A stretch of 42,282 nucleotides of DNA from Nitrosomonas sp. (GTDB taxonomy: Bacteria > Pseudomonadota > Gammaproteobacteria > Burkholderiales > Nitrosomonadaceae), in assembly GCA_021774195.1 (NCBI GenBank), contig JAJFJJ010000048.1:1-42282 (forward strand), read 5' to 3'. Position 1 is the stretch's first letter. Each line of letters starts with the position of its first letter. The notes below the pieces were generated by a model. That model ran no database searches. It had not been told where the DNA came from and saw only the letters and a list, made by a program, of their open reading frames with translations. Position numbers and translations under genes: made by a program. Shown here one piece after another: positions 1 to 11,630 of the stretch.

Positions 1-70
1 TTGATCGCTCCAGAAATGTCTAGTTTTATGAAATAAAACAAATATTCTGTCAAATGCCACACACCCTTCA

Positions 71-209
71 GGTGAGCTACGCTATGATGCTTATAGCACA
101 CTGTTCTTTATCTTTTGCTGCGTTGCAATTCGTTGTAATAACTCGTTATTACGCCTTGCCAGAAATAAACAACAATGTACTCTTAGCACCATTCAACTGA
201 GGATTTTAG
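71..209. repeat. Dispersed intergenic repeat, copy 1 (degenerate)
   Basis: Aligns with 13569-13715: ggtga...gctacg at the left, cgccttgcca in the middle, ttcaactgaggattttag at the right. Spacing from cgccttgcca to ttcaact is 40 nt in both copies. Confidence 0.5.
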
Positions 210-282
210 TATAAACAAATTAACAACGACCAAGATGGTTTTGATGTGAAATTTAACGGGACAGTGGTGGATTCTTTTAACA

Positions 283-311
283 AAAAAACGCCCCATTTAT
301 GGGGCGTTTTT
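283..311 (-). terminator. Rho-independent terminator of the pilin gene (symmetrical)
   Basis: aaaaacgcccc-atttat-ggggcgttttt: 11-bp perfect stem with A/T tracts, just downstream of the minus-strand pilin stop. Confidence 0.85.
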
Positions 312-383
312 GTTGTTGTTTGCTAATTAGAAATATTGTGTTGCTTTTTATTATCTTTTCTGTGTAACTATTGGTTATCCAGG

Positions 384-830
384 TTAATTTGTTACAAACC
401 CTTTGGTTAAGCATGCGCCAGAATACGCCCATGTTAATCGTTGAGTACCGGCGGCACCTTCAGCAGTGGGTGTGAGTACGCAAGTGTCTGCTGCCAAAAT
501 ACCCTTAAAGGCATTTGGTGTTGCCGTAATTACTCCATCAACTACGGCCAAGCTGTTAAATGCTTTTGCTGTAGTGGTTGTAGGTGTTACCGGCATATTG
601 GTCGCTGTACCGCCGTTAGTAGCAGCATCCAAATCGGCTAGCGCTATTCCAGATTGGAATCCAACATCAACCGCTGTTTTGTAAGGTGTCATGGCGTTAG
701 TCACTTCGGTATACGCAGCTTTTTTTATGTAGTCTTGATAAGCAGGAACCGCAACTGCAGCCAAAATACCAATAATAGCCACAACAATCATCAATTCAAT
801 GAGTGTAAAACCTTTTTGTACTTGTTTCAT
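384..830 (-). CDS. pilA: Type IV pilin, major subunit (PilA/PilE-like)
   Basis: N-terminus [34 protein letters not shown] is a canonical type III prepilin leader and hydrophobic helix; AAAGGAG SD upstream. Confidence 0.93.
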   Translation of the reverse strand: MKQVQKGFTLIELMIVVAIIGILAAVAVPAYQDYIKKAAYTEVTNAMTPYKTAVDVGFQSGIALADLDAATNGGTATNMPVTPTTTTAKAFNSLAVVDGVITATPNAFKGILAADTCVLTPTAEGAAGTQRLTWAYSGACLTKGFVTN

Positions 831-884
831 GAGAGCTCTCCTTTAAGGTAAAAAATGTTCCGTATAGTGCATGGTTCTATATCA

Positions 885-900
885 GCATTATTCGTGCCAA
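885..900 (-). promoter_or_regulatory. Predicted sigma54 (-24/-12) promoter for the pilin gene
   Basis: Minus strand reads TTGGCAC-GAATA-ATGC, with GG and GC separated by exactly 10 nt. It matches consensus TGGCAC-N5-TTGC closely and lies about 55 nt upstream of the pilin ATG. Confidence 0.7.
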
Positions 901-1029
901 CTTTCAGAGTGAAGATTTTGATATCAGGCTTAGTTTATTTGTATGGGTAAATCGGTATTTTTTAATAGAGTAAATTTTTTGCAAATCGGTTTTCAACTGG
1001 TTCTATAGTAACGATTAGTGGCAGATGAT

Positions 1030-3876
1030 TCAACCGTTGAAGACTTCTTCCCATAATGCAATCACGGCATTGCGTTCATCGTTTAGTTGGTTGGCTTCAA
1101 CACGGATAAACTCCTGTAGGTGTTTTTCTGATGGTGCGATACCGGCTAGATCTGGGTCGCTGTTTAGTCTCTCTCGATGTTGTATGCGTCTAAATTTTCG
1201 GTAAGTGGTACGTACGTTCTCGGCACGCTGGGTGGAAATTAAACCAAGCTCCCCTGCAAGTTTCAATAATGCAATGTTACCAATATTCCCTGTTAATTCA
1301 GGATGTTTGTTGGCATATCCCAGTACTAAATATTGTACGATAAATTCTACGTCAATAATTCCACCGCGATCATGCTTTATATCAAAAAAAGGCGATAAGT
1401 TTGGGTGCGCGTCAAACATTTTTTCACGCATTCTAAGGATGTCCTGTTTGAGTGTTACTAGATTTCGTGGTTGGCACAGGATCTCTTTTCTTGTGCTTTC
1501 AAAGGCTTTCGATACATGTTTGTCACCTGCTACAGCACGTGCTCGCGTTAAAGCTTGATGCTCCCACGCCCATGCTTGTGACTTTTGATATTGTGTGAAA
1601 GCTTCCAGAGAATGAACCAGCAACCCACTGGCGCCATTGGGGCGTAGGCGAAAGTCTGTTTGGTATAGCAAACCGGCAGAAGTATGTTGTGTTAACCAAG
1701 TGTTGATACTTTGCCCAAGTTTAGTGTAAGTTTCTGTTGCGTCAGGATTACTGTCGTTAAAAAGGAAGATTAGGTCAAGGTCGGATGCGTAACCTAATTC
1801 CTTGCCCCCCAGCTTGCCATAACCAATGATTGCAAAGGCAGGTTTTTCACAATGGCGTTTCTTTAAACTACTCCAGGCTTGATTCAGTACGGTTTTTAAC
1901 ACTAAATCAGCAAGCTCGGTTAAATGGTCGCTGAGTGTTTCCAAAAATAGTGAGCCTTCTAGGTCGCTGACGAGTAGTTGGAAGACTAGTGCATGTTGAA
2001 AGTGACGCAAATGGTCCATTTGCCACTCAATTACGTCACTTTTTGGATTGTCGGCGTGATTTAATTGATAGAGCAGTTCTTTTTCGATGTTTTTCCAGTC
2101 TGGTAAGGTGTGGGGAGTCTCATATTGTAGTAGTTCATCCAAAAGAATCGGGTGTCTACCCAGATAATCACTTGCCCATTGACTGATGCTGACCAATTTT
2201 GCTACACGTGGCAATGTGTCTGGATGTTCCAGTAACAGCGCTAGATAGGATTGATGTGGACTGATGGTTTCCAGCAATTTCAACATACGTTCAAGCGTGA
2301 TATCAATCGGTGGGAATGGTGCAACGGCTTCAATCAGACTGGGGATAAGTGTCTTAATTTGTTGTTGGCTGAACTCGGATAGTTGGTGATAAAAAGTGCT
2401 GTGATAAAATTTCTGTAAGCGTTCAGAGGTTTTTTCCGGGTCGGTAAAACCCATCGTGCTGAGTTGGGTTGTGGCGGCTTCTGACTTAGTTGTGTCTTTC
2501 CTGTCTTCGGATTTTGCTGGCCACAAATAGGCTAGAATGTCGTGTCTCGGTGATTTCTTGGGTTCAGCAAAGATTAGTTCAAAATGGCGGGTGACATGCC
2601 TGCGATGCAAGTCAAGTTGTTGCATGAATTGATGGTGCGAGGGAAAACCCATGGCTGTAGCGATCAATATTTGTTCCGGAGATTGATCCGGCAAAGTTTG
2701 TGTTTGTTGGTCGTCTAGATACTGTAAGCGGTGTTCTAACTTGCGTAAAAAGTGATAGGCGTCAATTAGTTCGGCGACCGTTTCTGTAGGGAGTTGTTGT
2801 TTTTGTTTCAGGCGTCGTAAAACCTCTAGTGTTGGTCGGATACACAAATCAATGTCACGGCCGCCACGGATTAATTGAAAAACCTGTGTGATAAATTCGA
2901 TTTCTCTAATGCCGCCAGGCCCAAGTTTGATATTATTGTGCATTTCACGGCGTTCAACTTCTTTGCGCATTTGGGCATGTAAACGCCGCATGGACTCGTA
3001 GGCGCCAAAGTCCAGGTACTTACGAAACACAAACGGTCTAATGATTCGTTCCATTAGTTTCGATTTTGTTTCGATACTGGTTTGATCGGAAATCACCCGT
3101 CCTTTAATCCAGGCATATCGCTCCCATTCTCGCCCTTGCGTGGCAAAGTATTCATTCAACATAGCGAAGCTAATTGCCAGCGGGCTGTTTTCGCCGTGGG
3201 GACGTAAACGGGTGTCAACACGAAACACATAGCCATCCACAGTGTAGTCATTTAAGCTTGAAATTAATTTGCGCCCAAGACGGGCGAAATATTCGTGATT
3301 TGAGATTGGTTTTCTGCCATCGGTTTCACCATCCTCAGGGTAAATAAAAATCAAATCCACATCGGATGAAACATTCAGTTCACCACCCCCTAGTTTTCCC
3401 ATTGCGACAACCAACATTCGTTGTATGGTATTGCTTTGTTGGCCTTTAGGTAGCCCAAAACGTGTAGGTTGTGCCAGCCAGTTTTCATGGTATTTAAGTG
3501 TAAAGTTGATGGTAACTTCCGCTAAATGGGTCATGCTAGTCATGACTTCTGTTAAATCGGCTTGGCCACTGAGATCACGCGTAGCAAGGCGTAGAATGAC
3601 TTGTTTTCGCAAGTGGCGTAATACGCGATTTAAATCGTTTTCATCCTGAATATTAATTGCAGTTGAATCCAGATAAGCCTGCATTGCTTCCCGGGTGAAT
3701 GGATGCTGCAAGTTATTTAATAGGATTTCTTTTTGTGCTTGTTCGTTGTTCAATATACGTTGCACGTATTGACTAAACGGCAGTATGGCGGTGACGTATT
3801 CTTGTGTTTTTTTGCGGGTTGTATTCATCATTGCAATTTGTTTGCCTGAATATCTGTTGATTTCTTTGGAAATCAA
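1030..3876 (-). CDS. glnE: Bifunctional glutamine synthetase adenylyltransferase/adenylyl-removing enzyme
   Basis: 948 aa; two nucleotidyltransferase motifs (GKLGGGELNVSSDVDLIFIY and GYGKLGGKELGYASDLDLIFLF) typical of GlnE. Confidence 0.95.
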   Translation of the reverse strand: MISKEINRYSGKQIAMMNTTRKKTQEYVTAILPFSQYVQRILNNEQAQKEILLNNLQHPFTREAMQAYLDSTAINIQDENDLNRVLRHLRKQVILRLATRDLSGQADLTEVMTSMTHLAEVTINFTLKYHENWLAQPTRFGLPKGQQSNTIQRMLVVAMGKLGGGELNVSSDVDLIFIYPEDGETDGRKPISNHEYFARLGRKLISSLNDYTVDGYVFRVDTRLRPHGENSPLAISFAMLNEYFATQGREWERYAWIKGRVISDQTSIETKSKLMERIIRPFVFRKYLDFGAYESMRRLHAQMRKEVERREMHNNIKLGPGGIREIEFITQVFQLIRGGRDIDLCIRPTLEVLRRLKQKQQLPTETVAELIDAYHFLRKLEHRLQYLDDQQTQTLPDQSPEQILIATAMGFPSHHQFMQQLDLHRRHVTRHFELIFAEPKKSPRHDILAYLWPAKSEDRKDTTKSEAATTQLSTMGFTDPEKTSERLQKFYHSTFYHQLSEFSQQQIKTLIPSLIEAVAPFPPIDITLERMLKLLETISPHQSYLALLLEHPDTLPRVAKLVSISQWASDYLGRHPILLDELLQYETPHTLPDWKNIEKELLYQLNHADNPKSDVIEWQMDHLRHFQHALVFQLLVSDLEGSLFLETLSDHLTELADLVLKTVLNQAWSSLKKRHCEKPAFAIIGYGKLGGKELGYASDLDLIFLFNDSNPDATETYTKLGQSINTWLTQHTSAGLLYQTDFRLRPNGASGLLVHSLEAFTQYQKSQAWAWEHQALTRARAVAGDKHVSKAFESTRKEILCQPRNLVTLKQDILRMREKMFDAHPNLSPFFDIKHDRGGIIDVEFIVQYLVLGYANKHPELTGNIGNIALLKLAGELGLISTQRAENVRTTYRKFRRIQHRERLNSDPDLAGIAPSEKHLQEFIRVEANQLNDERNAVIALWEEVFNG

Positions 3877-3951
3877 AATAGAACCGAGTAAGAGTAGGTG
3901 TTAAAATCTGCTGCAGTTTATAATTTGTGAGAACAGGATATCTCTGAGATT

Positions 3952-4815
3952 ATGTCGAATGATACAACTATTCGTGCTGAAGTGGCAGTAGAAAAGAAGC
4001 TGAAAAATAAATTTCGAGCGGCGGCGATTCAAATGGCCTCGGGGTCCAGTGTGTCGGCCAATCTCGAACAGGCTTTGCGTTTGATTGAAGATGCGGCTGC
4101 GCAAGGCGCCAAGCTTGTTGTATTGCCGGAATATTTTTGTATCATGGGAATGAAGGATGCAGATAAACTGACCGTGATGGAAAAAGCGGGTGATGGGCCG
4201 ATACAGTTGTTCTTGAGTGAGACAGCAAAACATTTAGGTATTTGGTTAGTGGGTGGGTCGGTACCGTTACAATCACCTGATCCCGGTAAAGTTTACAATA
4301 GCTGCTTAGTTTATGCGGATGATGGTCAGCTGGTTGCACGTTATGACAAGATTCATTTGTTTGGTATGAAGCTTCGTCATGAGTGCTATGCGGAGGAAAA
4401 AACGATCAAAGCAGGTGGCGAAGTCGTGACTGTGGATTCACCGTTTGGTCGCATTGGTTTGTCAATATGTTACGATCTACGCTTCCCGGAACTCTACCGT
4501 ATGATGGGGAATGTCGATATTATTCTGGCGCCTGCTGCGTTTACGGCACTAACAGGAAAAGCACATTGGGAAGTTTTGGTGCGTGCACGGGCGATTGAGA
4601 ATCTGGCTTATGTCATTGCGCCAGCGCAAGGCGGTTACCATGTTAATGGACGTGAAACCAATGGTGATAGCATGATTGTTGATCCTTGGGGGACTGTGAT
4701 GGAACGTATGCCCCGCGGCTCGGGTGCTGTGGTGGCAACAATTGATCCAGGCTATCAGGAAAGTTTACGTGTGAGTTTACCCGCATTGGATCACCGTAGT
4801 TTACAAAAATATTAA
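3952..4815 (+). CDS. Carbon-nitrogen hydrolase (nitrilase superfamily)
   Basis: Glu-Lys-Cys triad contexts LPEYF, YDKIHLFG, CYDLRFPELYR. Confidence 0.9.
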   Translation: MSNDTTIRAEVAVEKKLKNKFRAAAIQMASGSSVSANLEQALRLIEDAAAQGAKLVVLPEYFCIMGMKDADKLTVMEKAGDGPIQLFLSETAKHLGIWLVGGSVPLQSPDPGKVYNSCLVYADDGQLVARYDKIHLFGMKLRHECYAEEKTIKAGGEVVTVDSPFGRIGLSICYDLRFPELYRMMGNVDIILAPAAFTALTGKAHWEVLVRARAIENLAYVIAPAQGGYHVNGRETNGDSMIVDPWGTVMERMPRGSGAVVATIDPGYQESLRVSLPALDHRSLQKY

Positions 4816-4884
4816 TTGATCGTGATGTGGTCTTGATAGATTACATTGAAATATATAAATGACTTTTAGAATAAGACAAATACT

Positions 4885-6354
4885 ATGACAACAGAAAGTA
4901 TTGCCGGAGTAAATGATTATTATGCGATAGCTGACCGTTGTTTATTGTCTCCATATCATATTGATCATACCAATTTACAGCAGGTGTTTGGTCAAATTCT
5001 GACGCATGAGATTGACTATGCGGATTTATATTTCCAATATAGTCGTTCAGAGGGCTGGATGTTGGAAGAAGGAATTGTTAAATCCGGGAGCTTTAACATT
5101 GAACAAGGGGTTGGGGTTCGTGCCATTAGCGGCGACAAAACCGGGTTCGCTTATTCCGATGATATTAGTTTGTCTGCATTGGAATCTGCGGCAAAAGCCA
5201 CGCGTGCGATTGCAAGCCAGGGGGGGGCTCAGACCGTTCAAATTAGTAGGAATAGTATCAGTGAGAAGCCTCAGTTGTACTTGCCTGAGGACCCTATAGC
5301 GAGTCTTCGTGATGGCGATAAAGTTGCGTTATTGGAGAAACTTGAGCGCTATGCTCGACAGCTTGATTCGCGTGTTATTCAGGTTGTTGCATCGCTGGCT
5401 GGAGAGTATGAAGTCATATTGGTGACACGCAGTGACGGCTTGTTGGCTGCTGATGTGCGTCCATTGGTGCGTTTGTCCTTACAGGTGATTGCTGAGGAAA
5501 ACGGGCGACGTGAGCAAGGTGCTGCTGGTGGAGGTGGACGCTTTAGTTATGCTTATTTCAGCGATGATATCTTGCAAGACTATGCGCAAAAAGCAGTGCA
5601 TCAAGCGACTGTGAATTTAGATGCGCGTCCGGCACCGGCTGGTACCATGACGGTGGTTTTAGGTAATGGTTGGCCGGGGATATTATTGCACGAAGCGATT
5701 GGGCATGGTTTGGAAGGAGATTTTAACCGGAAAGGCAGTTCTGCTTTTTCTGGTCGTGTCGGTGAGCGCGTGGCCGCGCCGGGTGTAACCGTAGTCGATG
5801 ACGGGACCATTCCGCAACGACGAGGTTCATTAAATGTAGATGATGAAGGAAACCCGACTCAATGCACTACATTGATTGAAGACGGCATATTAAAAGGGTA
5901 TTTGCAAGATAGCCTGAATGCACGTTTAATGAATTTGCCGTTGACAGGAAATGGCCGACGCGAATCGTTCGCGCATATTCCAATGCCACGCATGACGAAT
6001 ACTTATATGTTGAATGGTGATAAGGATCCAGAAGAAATCGTGGCTTCGGTAAAAAACGGGTTGTATGCTGCTAATTTCGGTGGTGGGCAAGTTGATATTA
6101 CCAGCGGAAAATTTGTTTTTTCTGCTGCTGAAGCGTATATGATTGAAGACGGTAAAATTACTTATCCAGTTAAAGGCGCGACCTTAATTGGGAATGGGCC
6201 TGATGTATTGACACGTGTCTCGATGATCGGTAATGACATGTCTCTTGACCCTGGTGTTGGCACTTGCGGGAAGGATGGGCAGAGTGTTCCTGTTGGTGTC
6301 GGTCAACCAACGCTGCGGGTGGACGGGTTAACGGTAGGAGGAACAGGAGGTTGA
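4885..6354 (+). CDS. tldD: Metalloprotease TldD
   Basis: 489 aa; [11 protein letters not shown] metal-binding motif and TldD-type C-terminus ([52 protein letters not shown]). Confidence 0.95.
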   Translation: MTTESIAGVNDYYAIADRCLLSPYHIDHTNLQQVFGQILTHEIDYADLYFQYSRSEGWMLEEGIVKSGSFNIEQGVGVRAISGDKTGFAYSDDISLSALESAAKATRAIASQGGAQTVQISRNSISEKPQLYLPEDPIASLRDGDKVALLEKLERYARQLDSRVIQVVASLAGEYEVILVTRSDGLLAADVRPLVRLSLQVIAEENGRREQGAAGGGGRFSYAYFSDDILQDYAQKAVHQATVNLDARPAPAGTMTVVLGNGWPGILLHEAIGHGLEGDFNRKGSSAFSGRVGERVAAPGVTVVDDGTIPQRRGSLNVDDEGNPTQCTTLIEDGILKGYLQDSLNARLMNLPLTGNGRRESFAHIPMPRMTNTYMLNGDKDPEEIVASVKNGLYAANFGGGQVDITSGKFVFSAAEAYMIEDGKITYPVKGATLIGNGPDVLTRVSMIGNDMSLDPGVGTCGKDGQSVPVGVGQPTLRVDGLTVGGTGG

Positions 6355-6472
6355 CGGCCTGGTCTAGAGAATTTAAAGTCATTGATTTGTCCATGATTAA
6401 ATCGAAGATGGCTTGGGAATTTATTTATAATTTTTTTAAACTTGTTGGAATTGATATTGGGATGCAGAAAGC

Positions 6473-8176
6473 ATGAGTGTGGAATTAACCGGTGCTGAAA
6501 TTACAGTGCGCTGTTTGCAGGAAGAGGGAATTGATTGTATTTTTGGTTATCCTGGTGGAGCGGTGCTGTTTCTTTATGATGAGCTATTTAAACAGGATAA
6601 AGTTCGGCATATTTTGGTGCGACATGAACAAGCGGCTGTACATGCGGCTGATGGTTATGCGCGCTCTAGCAATAAGGTTGGCGTGGCATTGGTTACTTCT
6701 GGTCCTGGTTTGACAAATGCGGTAACTGGTATTGCCACCGCTTATATGGATTCCATTCCAATGGTCATTATTAGCGGACAAGTGCCGACTGGTGCGATTG
6801 GCCTAGATGCGTTCCAGGAAGTTGATACGGTGGGAATCACTCGCCCATGTGTTAAACATAATTTCCTGGTGAAGGATGTAGCCGATTTGGCAGAGACCAT
6901 AAAAAAGGCGTTTTACATCGCGTCAACGGGTCGTCCAGGCCCGGTTTTGGTGGATATCCCGAAAGATATTACCCAACATAAAGCGTCGTTTTCTTATCCC
7001 AGTAAAGTGACAATGCGTTCTTATAACCCGGTTGTGAAAGGTCATTCTGGACAAATTAAGAGAGCAGTGGATTTGATCCTTAGTGCCAAACGGCCTGTTG
7101 TTTATGCTGGTGGCGGTATTATTTTAAGCGATGCTGCAAAGCAACTGACAGAAATGGTGCAATTGCTAGATTACCCTTGCACTAATACTTTGATGGGGCT
7201 GGGCGGATACCCTGCTACGGATAAACAGTTTGTGGGAATGTTGGGAATGCACGGCACATATGAAGCTAATATGGCGATGCAGTATTGTGATGTGCTGATT
7301 GCTGTCGGTACGCGCTTTGATGATCGAGTGATCGGGAATCCTAAACATTTTTCTAATGAAAACAGGAAAATCATACATATTGATATTGATCCCTCGTCTA
7401 TTTCTAAGCGTGTCAAGGTTGATGTGCCGATTGTCGGTAATGTTCCAGATGTATTGAAGGAATTGATTAAGTTACTAAAAGCAAGTGAAGGAAAATTTGA
7501 TCAGGCAGCTTTGAAAGATTGGTGGAAACAAATTGACTTGTGGCGTGACCGAGACTGTTTGAAGTATGACCGCGAAAGCAAAATCATAAAACCGCAGCAA
7601 GTGATAGAGCAGCTTTATAATATTACCAAAGGCGATGCCTTTGTGACATCAGATGTCGGGCAGCACCAAATGTGGGCAGCTCAATTTTATAAATTTGATA
7701 AGCCTCGACGTTGGATTAACTCCGGTGGACTGGGAACGATGGGGTTTGGAATGCCTGCGGCAATGGGGGTTCAATTGGCGAACCCAAAGGGTAAGGTGGC
7801 GTGTATAACCGGAGAAGCCAGTATACAAATGTGCATCCAGGAACTCTCTACCTGTAAACAATATAAATTGCCGTTGAAGATCATTACTTTAAATAATCGT
7901 TATATGGGAATGGTTAGACAATGGCAGGAATTCTTTCATGGTAATCGTTATGCTGAGTCTTATATGAATGCTTTGCCTGATTTTGTGAAGCTTGCGGAAA
8001 GTTATGGTCATGTGGGTATGCGAATTGAACAACCAGAAGATGTTGAAGCTGCGTTAAAAGAAGCATTTAAACTCAAGGATCAGTTAGTATTTATGGACTT
8101 TATTACTGACCAAACTGAAAATGTTTTCCCAATGGTGCCTGGTGGTAAAGGTCTTTCTGAAATGATTCTGGTGTAA
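6473..8176 (+). CDS. ilvB: Acetolactate synthase, large (catalytic) subunit
   Basis: TPP enzyme: GAEITVRCLQEEGIDCIFGYPGGAVLFLYD...ILVRHEQAAVHAADGYAR; followed by the small subunit. Confidence 0.95.
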   Translation: MSVELTGAEITVRCLQEEGIDCIFGYPGGAVLFLYDELFKQDKVRHILVRHEQAAVHAADGYARSSNKVGVALVTSGPGLTNAVTGIATAYMDSIPMVIISGQVPTGAIGLDAFQEVDTVGITRPCVKHNFLVKDVADLAETIKKAFYIASTGRPGPVLVDIPKDITQHKASFSYPSKVTMRSYNPVVKGHSGQIKRAVDLILSAKRPVVYAGGGIILSDAAKQLTEMVQLLDYPCTNTLMGLGGYPATDKQFVGMLGMHGTYEANMAMQYCDVLIAVGTRFDDRVIGNPKHFSNENRKIIHIDIDPSSISKRVKVDVPIVGNVPDVLKELIKLLKASEGKFDQAALKDWWKQIDLWRDRDCLKYDRESKIIKPQQVIEQLYNITKGDAFVTSDVGQHQMWAAQFYKFDKPRRWINSGGLGTMGFGMPAAMGVQLANPKGKVACITGEASIQMCIQELSTCKQYKLPLKIITLNNRYMGMVRQWQEFFHGNRYAESYMNALPDFVKLAESYGHVGMRIEQPEDVEAALKEAFKLKDQLVFMDFITDQTENVFPMVPGGKGLSEMILV

Positions 8177-8181
8177 AAGAA

Positions 8182-8673
8182 ATGCGACATATTATTTCTC
8201 TATTAATGGAAAATGAAGCGGGTGCTTTGTCTCGGGTGGCGGGTCTATTTTCGGCGCGTGGTTACAATATTGAATCACTTTCGGTAGCACCAACGGAAGA
8301 TCCAACCTTATCACGTATGACGTTGGTAACCATTGGTTCCGATGAAGTGATTGAACAAGTAACCAAACAGTTGAATAAGCTGATTGAAGTGGTCAAAGTA
8401 GTCGACTTAAACGATGGCTGTCATATTGAACGTGAATTGATGCTAGTGAAGGTACGTGCTGTGGGTCAAGATCGTGAGGAAATAAAACGCCTGGTGGAGA
8501 TATTCCGTGGTTGTATTATTGATGTAACGGATAAATCCTATACTATCGAGTTAACTGGAACCAGTTCAAAGCTTGATGCGTTTCTTGAAGCCATAGAAAA
8601 TAGCTGTATTTTGGAAACAGTGCGTACGGGCGCTTCAGGGATTGGGCGCGGAGAATGGATTTTAAAGGTATAA
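8182..8673 (+). CDS. ilvH: Acetolactate synthase, small (regulatory) subunit
   Basis: MRHIISLLMENEAGALSRVAGLFSARGYNIESLSVAPTEDPTLSRMT, ACT-domain IlvH signature. Confidence 0.95.
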   Translation: MRHIISLLMENEAGALSRVAGLFSARGYNIESLSVAPTEDPTLSRMTLVTIGSDEVIEQVTKQLNKLIEVVKVVDLNDGCHIERELMLVKVRAVGQDREEIKRLVEIFRGCIIDVTDKSYTIELTGTSSKLDAFLEAIENSCILETVRTGASGIGRGEWILKV

Positions 8674-8728
8674 TCAACGGCTCTGAATTAACGTAAGTTT
8701 GAGTTGGTTGGCGGTGAATACGGAAAAT

Positions 8729-8883
8729 ATCTTATGGACGCCTCTAAAAATTCAGATTTTTAAACAAGACAAGGCAAGAGCAAAAAATATTGGCGCAGCA
8801 TATAACAGATATGTAAGGTAATATTTTTTGTGAGTAACGCAGTATTGTGATGAGATATGAATTTTTAGAGGTGTCCTTATGAT
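8729..8883. repeat. MITE/REP-like palindromic element between ilvH and ilvC
   Basis: 26-nt terminal inverted repeats (atcttatggacgcctctaaaaattca / tgaatttttagaggtgtccttatgat, 23/26 complementary) plus an internal perfect 11-nt inverted repeat caaaaaatatt/aatattttttg. Confidence 0.75.
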
Positions 8884-8916
8884 TGTATTGGGGTATTGTG
8901 TCTGTGCCACTTGTGA

Positions 8917-9954
<1,038 letters not shown>

Positions 9955-9967
9955 GTTTTATCAATTA

Positions 9968-10020
9968 AATGTTGGTGCAATATGTCCTATTGGACAAGCG
10001 TTGGGCCAACATTTTCTTTA
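9968..10020 (+). terminator. Probable intrinsic terminator after ilvC
   Basis: Outer stem aatgttgg/ccaacatt with nested gtcc-tatt-ggac, followed by a T-rich tract (ttctttatttt). Confidence 0.55.
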
Positions 10021-10077
10021 TTTTCCGAGGTTATTATAATAAGTTGTAGTAGTTATTAGATCTTAAGAATTCTATTT

Positions 10078-10758
10078 ATGTCTGAATATCCTCATCCTAT
10101 CATCGCTCGTGAAGGTTGGCCTTTTATTGCAATTGCGTTTGTGATGGCAATACTGGTTAATTATTTTGCAGGTTTTGTATGGGCAATATTTTTTTGGGTA
10201 ATTGCCGCTTTTGTGCTGCAATTTTTTCGTGATCCTGCACGTGAAATACCATCCGTTAAGAATGCCGTGCTATCACCGGCAGATGGTCGGATTGTTGCTG
10301 TCGAACAGATAGAAGATCCGTATTTAAAGCGGGACGCTATTAAGGTAAGCGTGTTTATGAATGTGTTCAATGTCCATTCAAACCGTAGTCCGATTGATGG
10401 AGATATTCGTGACAAATGGTATTTCCCAGGTAAGTTTATCAATGCGGATTTGCCTAAAGCATCATTAGAGAATGAGCGTAATGCGTTGTGGATCAGAGCG
10501 GATAATGGTGCTGATGTCACTTGTGTTCAAGTTGCTGGATTAATCGCCAAACGTATTCTTTGTCATGTCACTCCCGGTGAGCATCTTGCTCGTGGCCAAC
10601 GCTTTGGATTCATTCGTTTTGGTTCAAGAGTCGATGTTTATTTGCCTCTAGGTACTCAAGTTAATGTCAATATCGGTGATAAAGTGTCTGCGACATCGAC
10701 CGTTTTAGCTGAACTTAAAGAGCAAGAGCCGGTTAGTCCTGAATCAAATGATCAATGA
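10078..10758 (+). CDS. psd: Phosphatidylserine decarboxylase proenzyme (short type)
   Basis: 226 aa; [16 protein letters not shown] and [11 protein letters not shown] cleavage-site region; next to pssA. Confidence 0.92.
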   Translation: MSEYPHPIIAREGWPFIAIAFVMAILVNYFAGFVWAIFFWVIAAFVLQFFRDPAREIPSVKNAVLSPADGRIVAVEQIEDPYLKRDAIKVSVFMNVFNVHSNRSPIDGDIRDKWYFPGKFINADLPKASLENERNALWIRADNGADVTCVQVAGLIAKRILCHVTPGEHLARGQRFGFIRFGSRVDVYLPLGTQVNVNIGDKVSATSTVLAELKEQEPVSPESNDQ

Positions 10759-10856
10759 TCGAGCGCTTAAGCATAAATGCCTTTTTGTTGGTACTTTAGA
10801 TAGCAAAAAGCCAATCGCTATGCATGAATCAATGGGGTGTGAACCACTGTTAAAAT

Positions 10857-11630
10857 ATGTCTGACTCACAAACTGATCCTGTTCTAAAAACCCGTTTAAG
10901 AAGACGTGGCATTTATTTGTTGCCTAATCTGTTTACAACGGCAGCCTTGTTCTCTGGATTTTATGCCATTGTTCAAGCAATGAACGGTAATTTTGAGCAT
11001 GCAGCAATTGCGATTTTTATTGCTTTAGTGCTTGATGGATTGGATGGGCGTGTGGCACGGCTGACCCAGACTCAAAGTGAGTTTGGTGCTGAATATGACA
11101 GTATGTCTGATATGGTTTCTTTCGGTGTAGCACCTGCATTGATCGTGTATGAATGGGCATTGAAAGATATGAACCAGTGGGGTTGGATCGCCGCGTTTAT
11201 CTATTGTGCTTGTGCGGCATTACGGTTGGCGCGTTTTAATACTAATGTAGAGGTTATAGATAAACGGTATTTTCAGGGCCTACCCAGCCCTGCGGCGGCT
11301 GCGTTGATTGCTGGACTGGTCTGGGTAACAATAGATTTCCAGATTGATGGCACAGATATTAAGTGGCTGGTTTTGATCGTGACGTTATTTGCTGGACTCA
11401 CTATGGTGAGTAATATCCCATATTATAGTGGCAAAGAAATTAATTTGCGTCGTAGAGTACCGTTTGTGACAGTCTTGCTGTTAGTTTTATTCTTTTTTGT
11501 TTTAATACCCATTCATCCACCATTAATTTTATTTTGCCTATTTGCTTTATATGCTTTCTCGGGTTATTTCATCAAGTTATGGCGGTTTGGTAAGGGTAAG
11601 AAAAATATAGTTACGCCACCGAGTTCATAG
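10857..11630 (+). CDS. pssA: CDP-diacylglycerol-serine O-phosphatidyltransferase
   Basis: CDP-alcohol phosphotransferase motif DGLDGRVARLTQTQSEFGAEYDSMSDMVSFGVAPA; multiple TM segments. Confidence 0.93.
   Translation: MSDSQTDPVLKTRLRRRGIYLLPNLFTTAALFSGFYAIVQAMNGNFEHAAIAIFIALVLDGLDGRVARLTQTQSEFGAEYDSMSDMVSFGVAPALIVYEWALKDMNQWGWIAAFIYCACAALRLARFNTNVEVIDKRYFQGLPSPAAAALIAGLVWVTIDFQIDGTDIKWLVLIVTLFAGLTMVSNIPYYSGKEINLRRRVPFVTVLLLVLFFFVLIPIHPPLILFCLFALYAFSGYFIKLWRFGKGKKNIVTPPSS

Noticed and set aside
3901-4339. Minus-strand ORFs opposite the nitrilase gene
   Set aside because: Antisense to a strongly supported CDS; no family features. The same reasoning covers the other short antisense ORFs in the track (e.g. 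11805-12341, 20905-21369, 40466-40852).
6264-6476. 70-aa ORF between tldD and ilvB
   Set aside because: Overlaps the tldD 3' end out of frame, and the translation shows no recognisable family features.
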